In this document: piece by piece, positions 1 through 11,381 of the stretch
Numbering within the stretch: position 1 is the first letter of the stretch
Layout: every line of letters starts with the position of its first letter
Assembly: GCA_003427395.1 (NCBI GenBank)
Contig: BFEA01000087.1
Coordinates: 1,361,653 to 1,414,619, forward strand
DNA from: Chara braunii
Lineage: Eukaryota > Streptophyta > Charophyceae > Charales > Characeae
Direction of reading: 5' to 3'
DNA: 52,967 nucleotides
Program-made: the position numbers and the translations under genes
The notes under the pieces: generated by a model
The model's database searches: none
Told to the model about the DNA's origin: nothing
The model's input: the letters and a program-made list of their open reading frames with translations, nothing else

Positions 1-54
<54 letters not shown>
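1..54. repeat. (GA)n microsatellite at the window edge
   Basis: An uninterrupted GA dinucleotide run begins at the first base, so its left end is outside the window. Confidence 0.97.
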
Positions 55-57
<3 letters not shown>

Positions 58-295
58 AGAGAGAACAATGCATATAGTGTGGTAAGTACCATACTAGCAG
101 CTTATGTCTGAAAAGGTTGTTTTCAGTTTACGTCCTCCGAATAGATCAACCCTAACAGAGCAGGTGGAATAAGCACTACCCTGTATCGCGGTCAATCACC
201 TCACAAACGAACGCTGATTGCACAGGAAATAAGTTCAAATTAGCATATAGGATTATTTCATTATAATAAATATAATTTAAAAAAAAAAGTGCATT

Positions 296-383
296 GGGCA
301 AAGATCGCAGCAGTATATACCATGGAAAGATTCCTAATCTCGATAGCTGTTCTTCGGGCAAAGATCGCAACAGTATATACCAT
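296..383 (+). repeat. Tandem duplication, 60-bp period
   Basis: A 28-bp word occurs at 296-323 and again at 356-383 with one mismatch. The block sits in AT-rich non-coding DNA with no gene in bases 55-880. Confidence 0.9.
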
Positions 384-716
384 CAGGTAATGATCGCAGC
401 TCTCGTGATTGATGCATCTATCGAACAGTTGCATGTATGAGCAATGTCATAATTTTATTTGTTACTTAATGAATAGTATCTCTTGCACTATATAATCGAA
501 GGATAATGAAGAGAGCATCAAAAAACGAAATGGATGCAGAGGTGGGAAGAATGGTGAGAAGTCGAGACCCAGGCATCATGGTTTCTAATCAAAGATAGTA
601 GCAGAAAGAAAAGAGACCTGATCTTGCACCTGATGAGAGGGAAAAAAAAAAAAAAAAAATGGAACAGCCGGCCGTCGACAGTCATCCTCGTCAAACCAAG
701 GTTTGACCAAATGCTC

Positions 717-864
717 GATTGCAACTCAGGTACGTTCCCTCTAGTCACTGAGCAAGTCGTTAAGAGGCAATCGAACCTCCACGCATTCCACCACCCTCTG
801 GTGAAAAACTTATTTATCCTGGTGAGATTGCAACTCAGGTACGTTCCCTCAAGTCACTGAGCAA
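717..864 (+). repeat. 39-bp direct repeats about 70 bp apart
   Basis: Bases 717-755 and 826-864 are the same 39-bp word with one mismatch. They could be a local duplication or the ends of a small inserted element. The 70 bp between them show no inverted ends. Confidence 0.85.
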
Positions 865-885
865 ATAGAACCATCAACTCTTACC

Positions 886-935
886 AACTTAACGATGTAT
901 CCGGTTGCATTTATACTCAGATACATCGTTAAGTT
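886..935. repeat. Perfect 15-bp inverted repeat with 20-nt loop
   Basis: Bases 886-900 and 921-935 are perfect reverse complements. Part of the loop (about 904-918) is again complementary to a stretch near 968-983, so a compound cruciform is possible. No transposon flanks were recognised. Confidence 0.9.
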
Positions 936-1156
936 GTTAAACATCGAGAGAACAGACCTAACGATGTCCCGGGTATAAATGCAAAGACAAAGAGATGATG
1001 GTGTAAATAGATATTGAGAAATGGAGTACGCACATTTGGCAATGCTCCGTGTGCTCAACAGATAGATAGATAGATAGATAGCTCGGTCGACAGGCGTTCG
1101 TTGTTAAAGACCATTCTGTAAGAAGAGAACACTGACCGGTTCTTTCACGCCGACGC

Positions 1157-1949
1157 TCACCGAGCTTGAGAAAAGGTACTATTTACGATCCCGCTCGTAG
1201 TTGACGTAAAACTTTTCCCCGTGTTTGTGTTCCACTGGCTCTGATCCGCCGGTCGCGATACTTCCATTGAGGAAGAGAAATCTCCTCCTGTCTGTGAAGG
1301 TGATGAGATATCCTCAACCGCGGTCAGGATCTCGTTCTCGAACATGTCTTCCTGACTGTCCGTTGCATCCTGCTGACTCTGCGTCTCACCCATCGTCCCG
1401 TGTAATATCCGGCATTCGCCAGCGTATGGATCTTCGACTGCCTCAACTGTTGGCTTGAAGCCTCCGGGGAAGGAGTAATGGTACTGGAATCTTGAATCTG
1501 CGGTAAACGCATCCCATTTCGTGATATGTGAAAGCGAGACCATGATGGAGTTCGCACTCGCGCCAGGCCTCATGCTGTTGTTGAAGCTGCTGAGAATGAC
1601 CCCATACACCGGGAGATTGTGCCGTTGCTTGTTGGTCGTCATCAAGTGAACGTAGAGTTTGATGCTCCGCAACGCCGAACAGGACATCGGCCGTGCGCAT
1701 CCAGGGTTGATCTCCTCCTTGTGGAAGCAATACTCGTGTTTCTTGTTGTGAAGACAAACCCGTACTGGAACATCATGGTTGTTCAGAACCCAGATCGCAT
1801 CCCGAACAAGTCTAGGAGAACGACGAGTGACCAGCACCACCCCGTCGGTTGGCAGCATCCGCGGCGATCCTGATGACGTTGATTGCCGAGAAATGGAAAC
1901 TACATCTTGCATCGTCTTCCCCGCGAGTGAGTCATACCCAGGTGTGACA
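1157..1949 (-). CDS. Probable terminal coding exon of an unidentified gene
   Basis: Reading right to left, the frame is open from an in-frame TAA just upstream to a stop at 1157. It gives about 251 residues from the ATG at 1912. The ATG may not be the true start: on the minus strand a pyrimidine-rich tract followed by CAG at 1952-1950 makes a good splice acceptor, so this may be the last exon of a longer gene. The first part (about residues 20-150) looks like a folded domain with several Cys and His residues (for example CLHNKKHEYCFH) and hydrophobic strands. The last 80 residues are rich in Ser, Thr, Gln and acidic residues and look disordered. I do not recognise the family. There is no membrane segment. 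Upstream exons were not found with confidence; a weak candidate fragment lies at 5268-5455. The composition is unlike the low-complexity frames nearby, which is the main reason to call it coding. Confidence 0.5.
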
Positions 1950-2188
1950 CTGATTTAGACAAAACAGCAACAAGGCAAAACAACCATCAGACCCAGTCCA
2001 TATGTCATTGAGTGAATGCTTCGTTTTTTTTTTTTTTGACAAACAGATCTGCGCTGCAACCCTGCTAGAATAAGATAAGTAAACCAACGCTGAATTAATA
2101 TCTGGGACCGGTCAGTTCAACGATAACGTCATTCCAGGAGACAGAAGAAGGAGAAGAAAAAGGTGAACAACAACAACAACAACAACAA

Positions 2189-2258
<70 letters not shown>

Positions 2259-4370
2259 CCTGCTCCTTGCCTTCTCCTCCACTGCAAGTAGTACACACTT
2301 CGAAGTTTGAACAGCGAAAAGGTTAACTGGGATAGTTTCACTTTCCAAATTTCCATCCATCTGCTCGACTCTAGTATTGTCACTCTCGCTTCTCAACATC
2401 TCCAAGGAAAACAATCCTACTAGGAGCTTTATTGCACAGAAAACTTCCATCAAGTAAAAAGATTTCCAAGCAAATAAAAGTATTAAAAACACAGCACACG
2501 AGATTGGATGTTATGGGGGAAGGATGCAAACAAGGCTTGAAGCAGTATATAATATATATCATATATGTTACATATCCAAATCGAAAATCATATCACATTT
2601 CCATTTACGTGGGTGTGAGGTAGGTGAATATACTATATACTATATATATTATATAGTATGTACTATGTACTGTGTACTTGTTTCTTTGATTCAGAGAAGT
2701 CTGCGACACCGCCCTGTGTCAGGAGGTGTGTATTCGGCAAGCATCAGGCAACCTGCACAGGAATGATGCATTGCAGCAGACCCTATGAATCTTTAGTACT
2801 CTTTACATCTTTTATGAAAAGTTCAAACTTTCAAAAATATCAAAACTTCATTAAAAAAAAAAGAACAGAAAACACAAGGAAAAAGAAAAAGACGATCAAA
2901 AGATCTGCTTGAGAAAAAGGTAGAAGTTCATCAAAATCTTTTTTTTTTTTTTTTTTCCTTTTTCGGGGCCCTAACACACAGGCCCCTGCCATTCTGGAGG
3001 GAAGCAGTCCGGTTACTTGTCCCCGGCATGTATGTTTGTACAAAGACAGTGGGAGAGAAAAGAAGATAGGAGGAGGATCAGCCTAGTAAGTCATGGCACT
3101 AGTAAAAGGGTCTTAACGATTCAGACCCCAAATGAGTACCCCAGTCCGGTTACTTGTCCCCGGCACTGGCGCAGCTAAAAGTCGTGTGGAAAGTCACAGT
3201 CAGGTCCTGGACGAACAGGCACTGTGTTTTGTTTTAGTGCTAAAAGTCGTGTGGAAAGGTCACGTCTGTTCAATAGTAAGTCAAACGTCACAGTCCCAGG
3301 CCAGTCACAGTTCCCAGGGTCACGTCTGATTCAGTCCAGGAGTTCAAAAGACAGGCCCGACGGCCACAGCAGCAGCAGACCATGGGAAAGGGTACTGGGA
3401 CACACATTTTGCAGCAGCAGGTACTGGGTAAGAGTCCTAGGTGAAAGGAGGCTGGACGCAGACCTCATTCAGTCAGTCGAATTGTATAAATGACCTGGCC
3501 AGCCTCCCATCCGGCAGATTCCCATGGGCATGAGAGTGTGGAAGTGCCGAGGCACTTGTGCGCCAGAATGCTAGTGAACTGTGCAGGCTAGAGAGCTGCG
3601 CTAAGGAAGAAGAAGGGAGCTGGGCGCTGGCTGAGAGAAGCAGCCATAGCTGCGCCAGCAGAAGTTAGTAGCAGTAGAAGGGTAAGTAGCAGGAGTTCCA
3701 GTGAGTAGTATTCAGAGTAGATCCATGTGTGATAGGGGGGAGTGTGCATGCATGGTGAGTGAGAGCAGACCAGGACTATAAATATAGAGGGAGAGAGAGA
3801 AGAAAGCAGATAAGAGAGGGGGAGGAGTGAGCTATGGTGACACTTAGTACCTGTTGAGCGCTGTTGATGATGATTGGCAGTTGGCGCTGATGAGCGCCAG
3901 GCTTGGTACACGTGTTGGTTGAAGAAGACTTGTAACTTCGTTCAGCGCTGTATATTTTGGACTCACGATGTTCCCTCCTTAATCTGGTTTTGATAATTGA
4001 ATTGAGCTTCCTGCTTCTCATTCATTTTCTATTGGGCTTTGTGTGAGACATCGCAATTCATGAAATCTGCATTTATGCATGCGATCTAATGCACTCCAGC
4101 AAGTGATGAACAGTCGGGTTCCTTGCACTAGCTCCCTGAGCAAGGGGCGGGTGGGGGGGGGGCACCATCTGTGCACCCCACCCCCAAACCTTTGGCCCTC
4201 CACGGTGCATTGCCCTACTGGCCGGGAGAATTACTAGCAGCACCCAGACACACAGTGGCGCGTGGGGGGGGGGGTTTGCTCAGGCAGTCCCTTAGACCGC
4301 TTACCAAGCATCAACTGCGTGCATGTCAATCTCGCCTTGCCTAGTATCTGGCAACGGCTTTCAAAACTTC
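1950..4370. other. Intergenic or intronic DNA with simple repeats and word repeats
   Basis: No gene is supported here. It holds T and A runs (2026-2037, 2940-2957), a CAA run joined to a long A run at about 2167-2256, a TA-rich block around 2550-2670, and a 23-bp word present at both 3006-3028 and 3143-3165. Around 3170-3330 another short phrase (GTCGTGTGGAAAG) is repeated, so 3000-3420 is probably a decayed tandem duplication. Confidence 0.6.
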
Positions 4371-4371
4371 T

Positions 4372-4556
4372 TAAAGTTTTTCTTTTTCTTTTTCCCACAG
4401 GGCGACAGCGTTGAGATATCATCATTGAACTGATCGGCCCCAGGTGATTCAGAATGATTTTATTCTGGTCAGTGACATCTGATTGCGTATCTGGATTCAA
4501 ACCTGGCTCTGTAGTTCAGCAGTTTGCAGGTGTACCGACTGACCAACTGGGGTCTG
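4372..4556 (-). mobile_element. tRNA-derived SINE, family A
   Basis: On the minus strand the head reads like a tRNA: an A-box-like segment ending GTCGGTACACC near 4540, then a B box (GGTTTGAATCC) near 4494-4507. A shared body follows, and the element ends in an A-rich tail seen as TTTTTCTTTTTCTTTTT at about 4377-4395. The same body and head recur near 20915-21075, 27030-27225, 27778-27990 and 34240-34345, which makes it a family. RNA polymerase III promoter boxes of this type are standard for SINEs. Confidence 0.7.
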
Positions 4557-4880
4557 TATCTGGATTCTAAACTTTCAGAAGAATCAGAACAGTTACTTGG
4601 AAAAAGAAAAAAATCAACAAAGAAAAGACAAAAGGATAAAAAAAAGGCATTCAGGAGTTCAGCTTGAGAAAGGTATGCCTTCCAGGCATCACCCAGTATC
4701 TGTCAGCCACCCCCACAAAGACACCAGCACACAGAATCCGATTATAACATGGAAAAACTGCAACCCGCAACAACTCCACTCACCGATGGGGGACAGCCTC
4801 TGTCTTGTTGACTTCGCCTGCTTGGGGAAGATACTCGTACTGCACACCGGAAAATCATGGCCATAGCAATTCAATCCATT

Positions 4881-5038
4881 TCAGTCCACCGAACCTTTCA
4901 AATAAATAGTAAATACACATGTCAATCCACCGAACCTTTCAAATAAATAGTAAATACACATGTCAATCCACCGAACCTTTCAAATAAATAGTAAATACAC
5001 ATGTCAATCCACCGAACCTTTCAAATAAATACACACGT
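4881..5038 (+). repeat. 41-bp tandem repeat, about four copies
   Basis: Units start at 4881, 4922, 4963 and 5004. The first three are nearly identical and the last lacks part of its centre. The AT-rich unit has no coding frame. Confidence 0.95.
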
Positions 5039-5267
5039 CGTTTCTAGGAGCAACTTCCAAGTTGAACTTCCTCCTCTTGTACATCTTTCTCACTGGAACT
5101 TGTTGATGCCAAGACTCCACACAAAGCGCTAAAAGATTAATATCTCAATACAGAAAAGAGAAAGGAAAGGAAAAAAAATAAATAAAAATAAAAATGAAGT
5201 TGTCTTGCTCACCATCTCTCTGAACAACTGGATCTCTTTTCTCTATTGAAGTAGCCTGAGAGCATAC

Positions 5268-5455
5268 TCACACTAGTGTTTTCTTCACTAATCTTTTGAC
5301 GTATTTGCCAACCGATTCATCCCGTTCCAGCAGCAATTGTGTCCTGAGTCTCGTGAAATCGTCGTGCTTAGCACATTTAGCATGTCCGCAGATTCCGCTG
5401 GTGTGTAAGTTGCCCTTCCCCAGTTTCCGTAATAACGTGCAAGCTTTGTATTACC
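5268..5455 (-). CDS. Possible coding fragment, function unknown
   Basis: A minus-strand frame ending at a TGA at 5270-5268 reads as a plausible charged, helix-forming C-terminus (it includes LLLERDESVGKYVKRLVKK), preceded by a Cys/His-rich stretch (CGHAKCAKH). It has no ATG. The frame closes at a TAA near 5470, so it could only be an exon with an acceptor just inside, or a remnant of a broken gene. I do not recognise it. It lies between the end of the tetraspanin gene (7457) and the exon at 1949-1157 on the same strand, so it might belong to the same unidentified gene. Confidence 0.25.
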
Positions 5456-7030
5456 TCAAGTAATTCTACGCACGTGTCCCTGTCGATATCCCGTCGTCAG
5501 AGTTACTCATGTCTCTTCTTGCGATCTTCTTGCCGCCTGCATATTTCTACCTTCGAAACATGTTTTGCGCGACTATAGCACACTGTCTTGATGATTACGA
5601 CATTCTTTTTGAGGACGACAATTTCTCCATTCATACATGTCATCCATTACATTGCGACATTCTTTTGAGGACATTCTTTTGAGGACAATTTCTCCATTTT
5701 CGCCTGCCTTTGCATCTTTCCGATTTCAAGTTTGTAACGGAGGCCGCAAAGAACGAGGATTTGATTTTCTGAGTCTAGCAGAGACTAGGTTTGAAATATG
5801 AAACACAAAATGCCCCGATGTGTGCACGACAAACCCAGAAGTTTTGTTAACCAATGACCCGACGATGTGTGCACTACAATCCCAAAAATTTTGTGGCCGT
5901 CTTGTTCTTCGGTGTCTGGCCCGTTTTGTAGTCATGGCATTTTTTATTTTTTTTATTTTTTGTTTGTTTGTTTGTTTGTTTGTTTGTTTGTTTGTTTGTT
6001 TGTTTGTTTGTTTGTTTGTTTTTGTTTGAAGAGATTACGCACTCACATGGATGTACATTGTACATCCATGATTTCACAACACTGAGCGTGCACGAACCAT
6101 TTGCAGCCACCATGGCCATTCATCATCAGACTGAGTGCTAAAATACTAAAATAGTAAAAAATACAAAATTGCAATTCTGGGAACAATCAAACCACTCCGT
6201 TGTCATGCTATACGAGCTGTAAAGATTACAGCAGACATACTTGCACTCACAAATTACAGAATTTGGCTGTGATTTCCGGTCAGATACATGCATAGTATTG
6301 CATACTATTCTGATTCCAGATCCCATGCTGTTGAAATATTAACAGATCATGGTTTTGAAGGTCATCTGTTATGAAAGACTTTCCCTTAAGTGGATATTAT
6401 GTGGAAGTACGATACGATGATTCTGAGCTCAAGTGCATTTATCACAGTAACTGTTCTACTGACACATTCACAATGATTCAGTCATAATAGTCGCACGTGG
6501 AATCGCAATGCCACTCACACATTCAGTCATAACAGTCGCATATGGAATCGCAATTCCACTCACGCATTGCGCCTCGCTCCACTACTCACCACATGCACAA
6601 ACGACAAAAATTATGGCAGTGTATTTTTCCATGTTCTCACGGAAGATTCATTCTCATTTTGCACGATTGGTGCGAAGTGAATCGAGGCCCATGAGGAACA
6701 GTGATTTTTTTTTAATTTCTATCCGCTGACAGTCCGCAACCACAGACATATAGGGCCGCCTCGCCACATCACTCAGGAAACGAAAAACAATGCAAGCACA
6801 TCCTCCCTCAGAAGTCGGCAAAAAAACGTTGTTTGCTTTGACTAGGGACCCATCAAAATAACCACCTTCTTCGGGAAAATGCATCTGCGTCGCTTTCCGT
6901 TGAGTAAGTGGTTTAGCGATGCCAATAGCAGAACTGCAGTATGCAGATTGCAAAGAAAAGAAAAATGAAAAAGAAGGAAAACAATTACAGAAAATAGAAT
7001 TCGGCATCAGGAAGTAGATGTAGAGGCCTC
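5456..7030. other. Intergenic DNA, AT-rich, with a (TTTG)n tract
   Basis: No gene is supported. A TTTG/TTTGT microsatellite occupies about 5957-6021. A short duplicated phrase about the ATTCAGTCATAA word occurs near 6477-6530. One copy of the 110-130 bp family B element ends here (6565-6690). Confidence 0.6.
6565..6690 (+). mobile_element. Short dispersed element, family B
   Basis: Shares a long central body (AAGACAAA ... TTTCCATG ... AGATTCGTTCTC ... TTTTGCAC) with copies at 33611-33723 (opposite orientation), 34021-34121, 50641-50760 and 52585-52700. This copy is diverged at both ends. Confidence 0.7.
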
Positions 7031-7032
7031 TA

Positions 7033-7137
7033 CCGTCTTCACCCGAATAGAAAGCCCGGTAATTATGGCCGTATTTGGGGCAACTTTTAGTCCAGATACA
7101 ACGATCATGACCGGGACTTCATTCGGGTGAAAGACTG
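7033..7137. mobile_element. MITE with TA target duplication (Tc1/mariner-like)
   Basis: The element starts CCGTCTTCACCCGAATAG and ends in the inverted form, giving imperfect terminal inverted repeats that cover most of its 105 bp. It is flanked by TA at 7031-7032 and TA at 7138-7139. Related copies are at 18311-18414 and 20526-20637. TA duplication and long TIRs without coding capacity fit Stowaway-type MITEs; the assignment to Tc1/mariner is inference from the target site. Confidence 0.8.
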
Positions 7138-7456
7138 TAGGGCGAGAGCATGAACGTCATGCCAAGGAAGTCGATCACACAACTGTCTGATTGCAAGGTG
7201 GTGTACAGAATGGGAGTCGAGATGTGATGAACAGCGAGCGCACTGTCAGGAGAAATGTTTGCACAACTTCAACAAGGCATCAAGCAAATTACTATTAATA
7301 GTATTAATTAACTAGTATTCAGTTTTAACATGTTCAATAGAACAATCTGAGTTTTTCAACAAGTCGAAAACGAAGAGAGAAAAAAAAAAGAAAAACAAGG
7401 GCATCCCAAATTCCCAAGACTTGAAAATCATTGGAAAAAATAAAGTCAAGTTGGCA

Positions 7457-7666
7457 TCACACCTCTGGTTCGACGGCATAATCCAGCGCACGGGTGGCGA
7501 CCCCAGCTGACTGTCCAGCTGCAGCTGGCCCCAAGGTATTGCCTACAATGTCTGCGTCCGTTTCTGGAAGTAGTGGTGCCTGTAGCGCCCTTGACGACCC
7601 CCTTCGGTACCTTCTCCTCCCTCCACAGGCTGTCTTAAGTATGATCGAAAAAATGAGCGTGAGCAT
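7457..7666 (-). CDS. Tetraspanin exon 5: second half of TM4, cytoplasmic tail, stop
   Basis: The exon begins after an AG acceptor (bases 7668-7667) in phase 0 and ends at the TGA at 7459-7457, giving 69 codons. It opens with MLTLIFSIILKTACGG. Joined to exon 4 this makes one continuous fourth membrane helix, with the acidic residue typical of tetraspanin TM4 sitting at the exon junction. A basic stretch (RRRYRRGSSR) follows, then an APLL motif and an Ala/Gly-rich tail. A juxtamembrane basic tail with a PLL motif is usual in plant tetraspanins of the TOM2A group. A (CA)n microsatellite lies in the intron directly upstream (7714-7736). The acceptor is a short one, so the exact first codon is less certain than the rest. 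Confidence 0.75.
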   Translation of the reverse strand: MLTLIFSIILKTACGGRRRYRRGSSRALQAPLLPETDADIVGNTLGPAAAGQSAGVATRALDYAVEPEV

Positions 7667-7770
7667 CTTTTCTCCATAATATGTCCACACATCATAAAAC
7701 ACAGCAATATCAAAACACACACACACACACACACACTGATTCTGGTAAGCAGCTTGGAGAGTACAGCCCA

Positions 7771-7912
7771 TGTGGCCAAATGGTACAGAGTACTACAGAC
7801 ATGTAACTGTTAATAAGAAGATCGTGAGTTTGAATCCTGATCGATTCAAATTGACACAACGAGGTTAGGGTTACCCACGTCGGCAGAAGAAGAAAAAAAA
7901 AAAAAAAAAAAA
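7771..7912 (+). mobile_element. tRNA-derived SINE with poly(A) tail
   Basis: An A box (TGGCCAAATGG) is followed at tRNA spacing by a B box (AGTTTGAATCC), then about 50 bp of body and an A-rich tail ending at 7912. It lies in intron 4 of the tetraspanin gene, antisense to it. No convincing target-site duplication was seen. Confidence 0.7.
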
Positions 7913-8159
7913 AGAGCAGGCAATATGGAACGCGAGTGCAACATATCAATCGCAGAGACGGGCATAGACAGCACAGTTTCCCGAAGCGAATAAAAAAAGT
8001 CGAGCCGTAAAACTCCGAGCTTCCAGAATAGGGATATCGTGTAGAACTCTCACGACAACAGGATGAAGCTCTCAGTGGAAAGTACACAACACATTCCAAA
8101 TCGATCTACAGGTCCTCAAGTCCCAAAATAAAGGGGTGCGCACCAATAGCAAATCACAA

Positions 8160-8266
8160 CATGAGCAGACACACACGACATGCACAGGTCATCCACAGCA
8201 TGCACACACAAGCTTGCGCATGGGAAGCGGACACAGGTCATCCACACCATGCACACACAAGCTTGC
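8160..8266 (+). repeat. Local tandem duplication, about 52-bp period
   Basis: A phrase containing GGTCATCCACA and ATGCACACACAAGCTTGC occurs twice, separated by a short spacer. It lies in intron 4. Confidence 0.8.
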
Positions 8267-8270
8267 ACCC

Positions 8271-10469
8271 TATATATTATATAAAATTAAATTAAAATTT
8301 AAAAAATTAAAAATGTTCGGGCTCTGTCGATTTTTGGCCACGTTCAGGCTCGGTACCGAGCATTCGGGTTCGGTGACCGAGCCCGAACACGATGATACTC
8401 AGCCCACAGCCATGCACACCAAATCAGAACTAGGTGCAATGACTTGCTGTTTTCTGGTCGCCTGTAGCCTCTCTCTGTCGAGGCTGTACTATAGGTAGGA
8501 CAGATTCGTAATTTTGTTTGGCTGAGGGCTAACCGAGTGACCTGCCTGTAAGGAAAATTCGTGAGGGACATATCTGCAAATTTGGGAAAAAAATACAGGC
8601 CTACTACTAACTGAATTTCCTACAACTACCCTAACTGCGAATAGCAGGCCCGGGCTACCTATAGAATAGACAGGCCCTAGGAACCTATACTAATAGACGG
8701 TGCTATAGCCTATAGCCGGGTTGGGGGAGGCCCTAGAGGTCGAAACCGAATAGGTACCGGTTGGTCAGTCGGTCCGGTCTAGGTCGAGTCTAGGCTAGAG
8801 TAGCTATACATAGGTTAGGCACATCGGTTTAGGGCTCTTTGGCAGTTGATACCGAGTACATCGTTGCTGCGCTACGCGTGAACCGGAAGTGGTGACGGCT
8901 CAGCGTTGTGAGAGACAGACATAGCCAGACCTTCGGAGCGCCAGCCATAGCTGGGGCCTGCGCTGTACTCTGTCACCACCTGGGGCGGTCAGAGGTATGG
9001 GCTATCTGAGGTCTGCTGGAGGCGAGAGAAGTTGGTGCCCTGCTGGACCCTCCTCCAAAGTGGGGTCACTGCAGCTTCTTCCTCAGAGGTCATCTTGTCA
9101 GGAGTGGTGGCGCTGCTGCAGACTTCCACCCGGGAAGTCTTTCGACACTTCGTCATCATCAGATACTGTGGTGCTGATCTTCTTCTTCACCCTCTGAGTG
9201 GCGCTTGACCTCAGAGACCGTTTCAGGGTGGCGCTGTCCTCTCGAGGCAGTACTTGGGTGCCGCTTGTTGTTTCAGGGGCTCAGGGGTGTTACGAGTGGT
9301 TACTCAGGGTTGGGGAGTGAAGCGCTGCTCACTTCTGAGCAGCGCACTGTAGTTCTGAGGTTATCCTGACAATTCGAGACTCTGAGTTTAATAAACAGTG
9401 TGATCCTGGGGTTGGACTATCATCGTGTCATTGTTTCCTGGATGTGAACTACACAGCTCTTCTTTATGACTGGTTATGAGGATTGAGTGGTCCAGGAGTG
9501 AATTGCACTTTCAGTGTACCCTGTCGTGGCGCATGGTTAAGTCTTCCATTGTGTTTCTCTCTCCCTGTCCGGTGCGATACTCCTATCCTCTCCCCTTCCT
9601 TCTGTGTATGTATGGGCATACCTGGAAGTCTATGTGAGCGAGTGTTGGTCTTCAGACAACGGACAACCAGAATCATAACATAGGTTCGAAAACTTTTCAT
9701 CAAATCATTCATGGAACAGCCTCAAGCCAAGAGGCCACTAAAAGGTTCAAGAATCAAGACACTTACAAAAAAAGTCACCTCTTCTATGATCTATCAGTTA
9801 CAAAATGCCAATCGCAATACACTGCCAAGCTGTGATGTTTTCCGGGCAACCCCGGCTGGCTGTGCCCCAGTGGGCCCGGCCAGGCGGGGGGTCCAGGCAG
9901 GGTCCCAGGCAGGGTCCCAGGTAGGGTCCCAGGCAGCCAAAGCGCAAAATGTTTTAAACAATAAAACTAAAGAAATCCAAAAATTTGTGCAAAAGAAACA
10001 CGTTGTCTACAATGTCGTTGCAGACAACTTCTGGCTGAGCGTCACCTTGTAATTCCTTAGTAATTTTGAGGTTAAAAGTTAAAACAAAAAAACAAAAAAG
10101 CGGATGAGAATTCGATATACCCACCCCTTTGAAGTTTGAACCCCTTCAAAACCTGATTATACCCCTCTGAACCCCTTCAAAACCTAATTATAGCAACTGC
10201 ATACCCTCAAAACCCCCAAGTGGAACCCATCGCCTACATGGGAAAAAGCATCCACATCATTTTTTAACTTTTCATCTTAACAACAACCCTCGTTCGAAAA
10301 CCGCGTTGACATTTTATTAGTGCCCAGCACACCTATTGTTCAAAATATGAAATTATGAATGTGAAGAAACTTAGAATTTTTTCAGAATATAGAAACTTTT
10401 AACAGAATTCTGAGAATTGCCATGAATTAAAATTTAAAACGGTTTCAGCCTTTGAATCTTTTGACGCAC
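8271..10469. other. Intron 4 of the tetraspanin gene, remaining sequence
   Basis: No exon was found. It holds a GC-rich stem-loop around 8312-8388 with palindromic GGCTCGGTACCGAGC, a 12-bp GGGTCCCAGGCA-type tandem repeat at about 9888-9943, and a short duplicated CCCCTTCAAAACCT phrase near 10141-10185. A 113-codon plus-strand frame at 9711-10052 has no recognisable features. Confidence 0.6.
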
Positions 10470-10574
10470 CTCAGCACCAAGGACAACACCCATCAGGATC
10501 ATACAGATCTTCTTATGATTAAGAACATATTCCTTCGCTTTTTCCACCTCCCCCGTCGGGTCCTTTGGAATGTC
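10470..10574 (-). CDS. Tetraspanin exon 4: second extracellular loop and start of TM4
   Basis: This exon is bounded by an acceptor (CAG at 10577-10575) and a GTGCGT donor (10469-10464) and is exactly 35 codons in phase 0. It begins DIPKDPTGEVEKAKEYV, a motif that matches the short second loop of TOM2A-type plant tetraspanins, and continues into a hydrophobic run that starts TM4. The loop is short, as in that subgroup, and lacks the GCCKPP signature of the larger plant tetraspanin subgroup. The exon joins in frame to exon 3 (ending ...DKHLDK) and to exon 5. It is the strongest single piece of evidence for the family assignment. Confidence 0.85.
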
Positions 10575-11295
10575 CTGCACAAGACGAGTATCATAAAATG
10601 TCGTATCATTACAAAATGCTGTATCATTACAAAATGTCAGTAGCAACACCTCCAACTAGTGCAAAGCACTGTGCATGCCATAGCATTGGATGCAGAATTA
10701 CCTCCTGTTTTTTAAACTTTTTTCCTTTTTTTTTAATAAGACCACTTCTGGTCCTTATTGTTGTGAAATTTGCGCACCTAGTTTGGCTCATTTCGAAGGG
10801 GCCCGGCTTGATTTTATGTTGACAGTTGAAACATCACATGCTCGCAAATGTGGTTACTATCATAGGTAGTACTCAGGATATTGTGTTCGGAGAAGGCGAT
10901 AGGTAACACTTCGTGTCATGTAATAAGCTCTCAATCAAAAAAAAACACGAAGTCTTGAAGCGATTTATGCATGTCAGCCTTGCGCAGAGGCCATTTTTTT
11001 TCTTCTTCATTTTCTCTAACAAAAAGTACTCATTGGAGAACAGCAAAGTTTAACATTGTACAATACAACATTCCAATCATGACTCAGTCACTTCACAATA
11101 GATCTTCTCAGAGTCTCAGAAACATAATTCTAACTGCAAAGGACTGCTTGTCAAAATGGACATGGAGCCGGGCCCATAAGAACCTGATTTTTTTATTTTT
11201 TTTTCAAGCATGTAAGGAATTGCACGGGTACTCGATAAGTCTATAAAATTTCGAAGTTGTGTACTTTGTGCTCCTTTACACTGCAACTCTCTCTC

Positions 11296-11381
<86 letters not shown>

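Noticed and set aside
1950-2500. Long minus-strand frames with poly-Phe/Val/Cys
   Set aside because: They are translations of the poly(A) and CAA tract at about 2167-2256.
3776-4021. CTGATGAGCGCC near 3887, a possible second hammerhead core
   Set aside because: No GAAA follows a pairing stem II, so the core is incomplete.
9711-10052. 113-codon plus-strand frame
   Set aside because: It lies in intron 4 antisense to the tetraspanin and contains a 12-bp tandem repeat; no support beyond openness.
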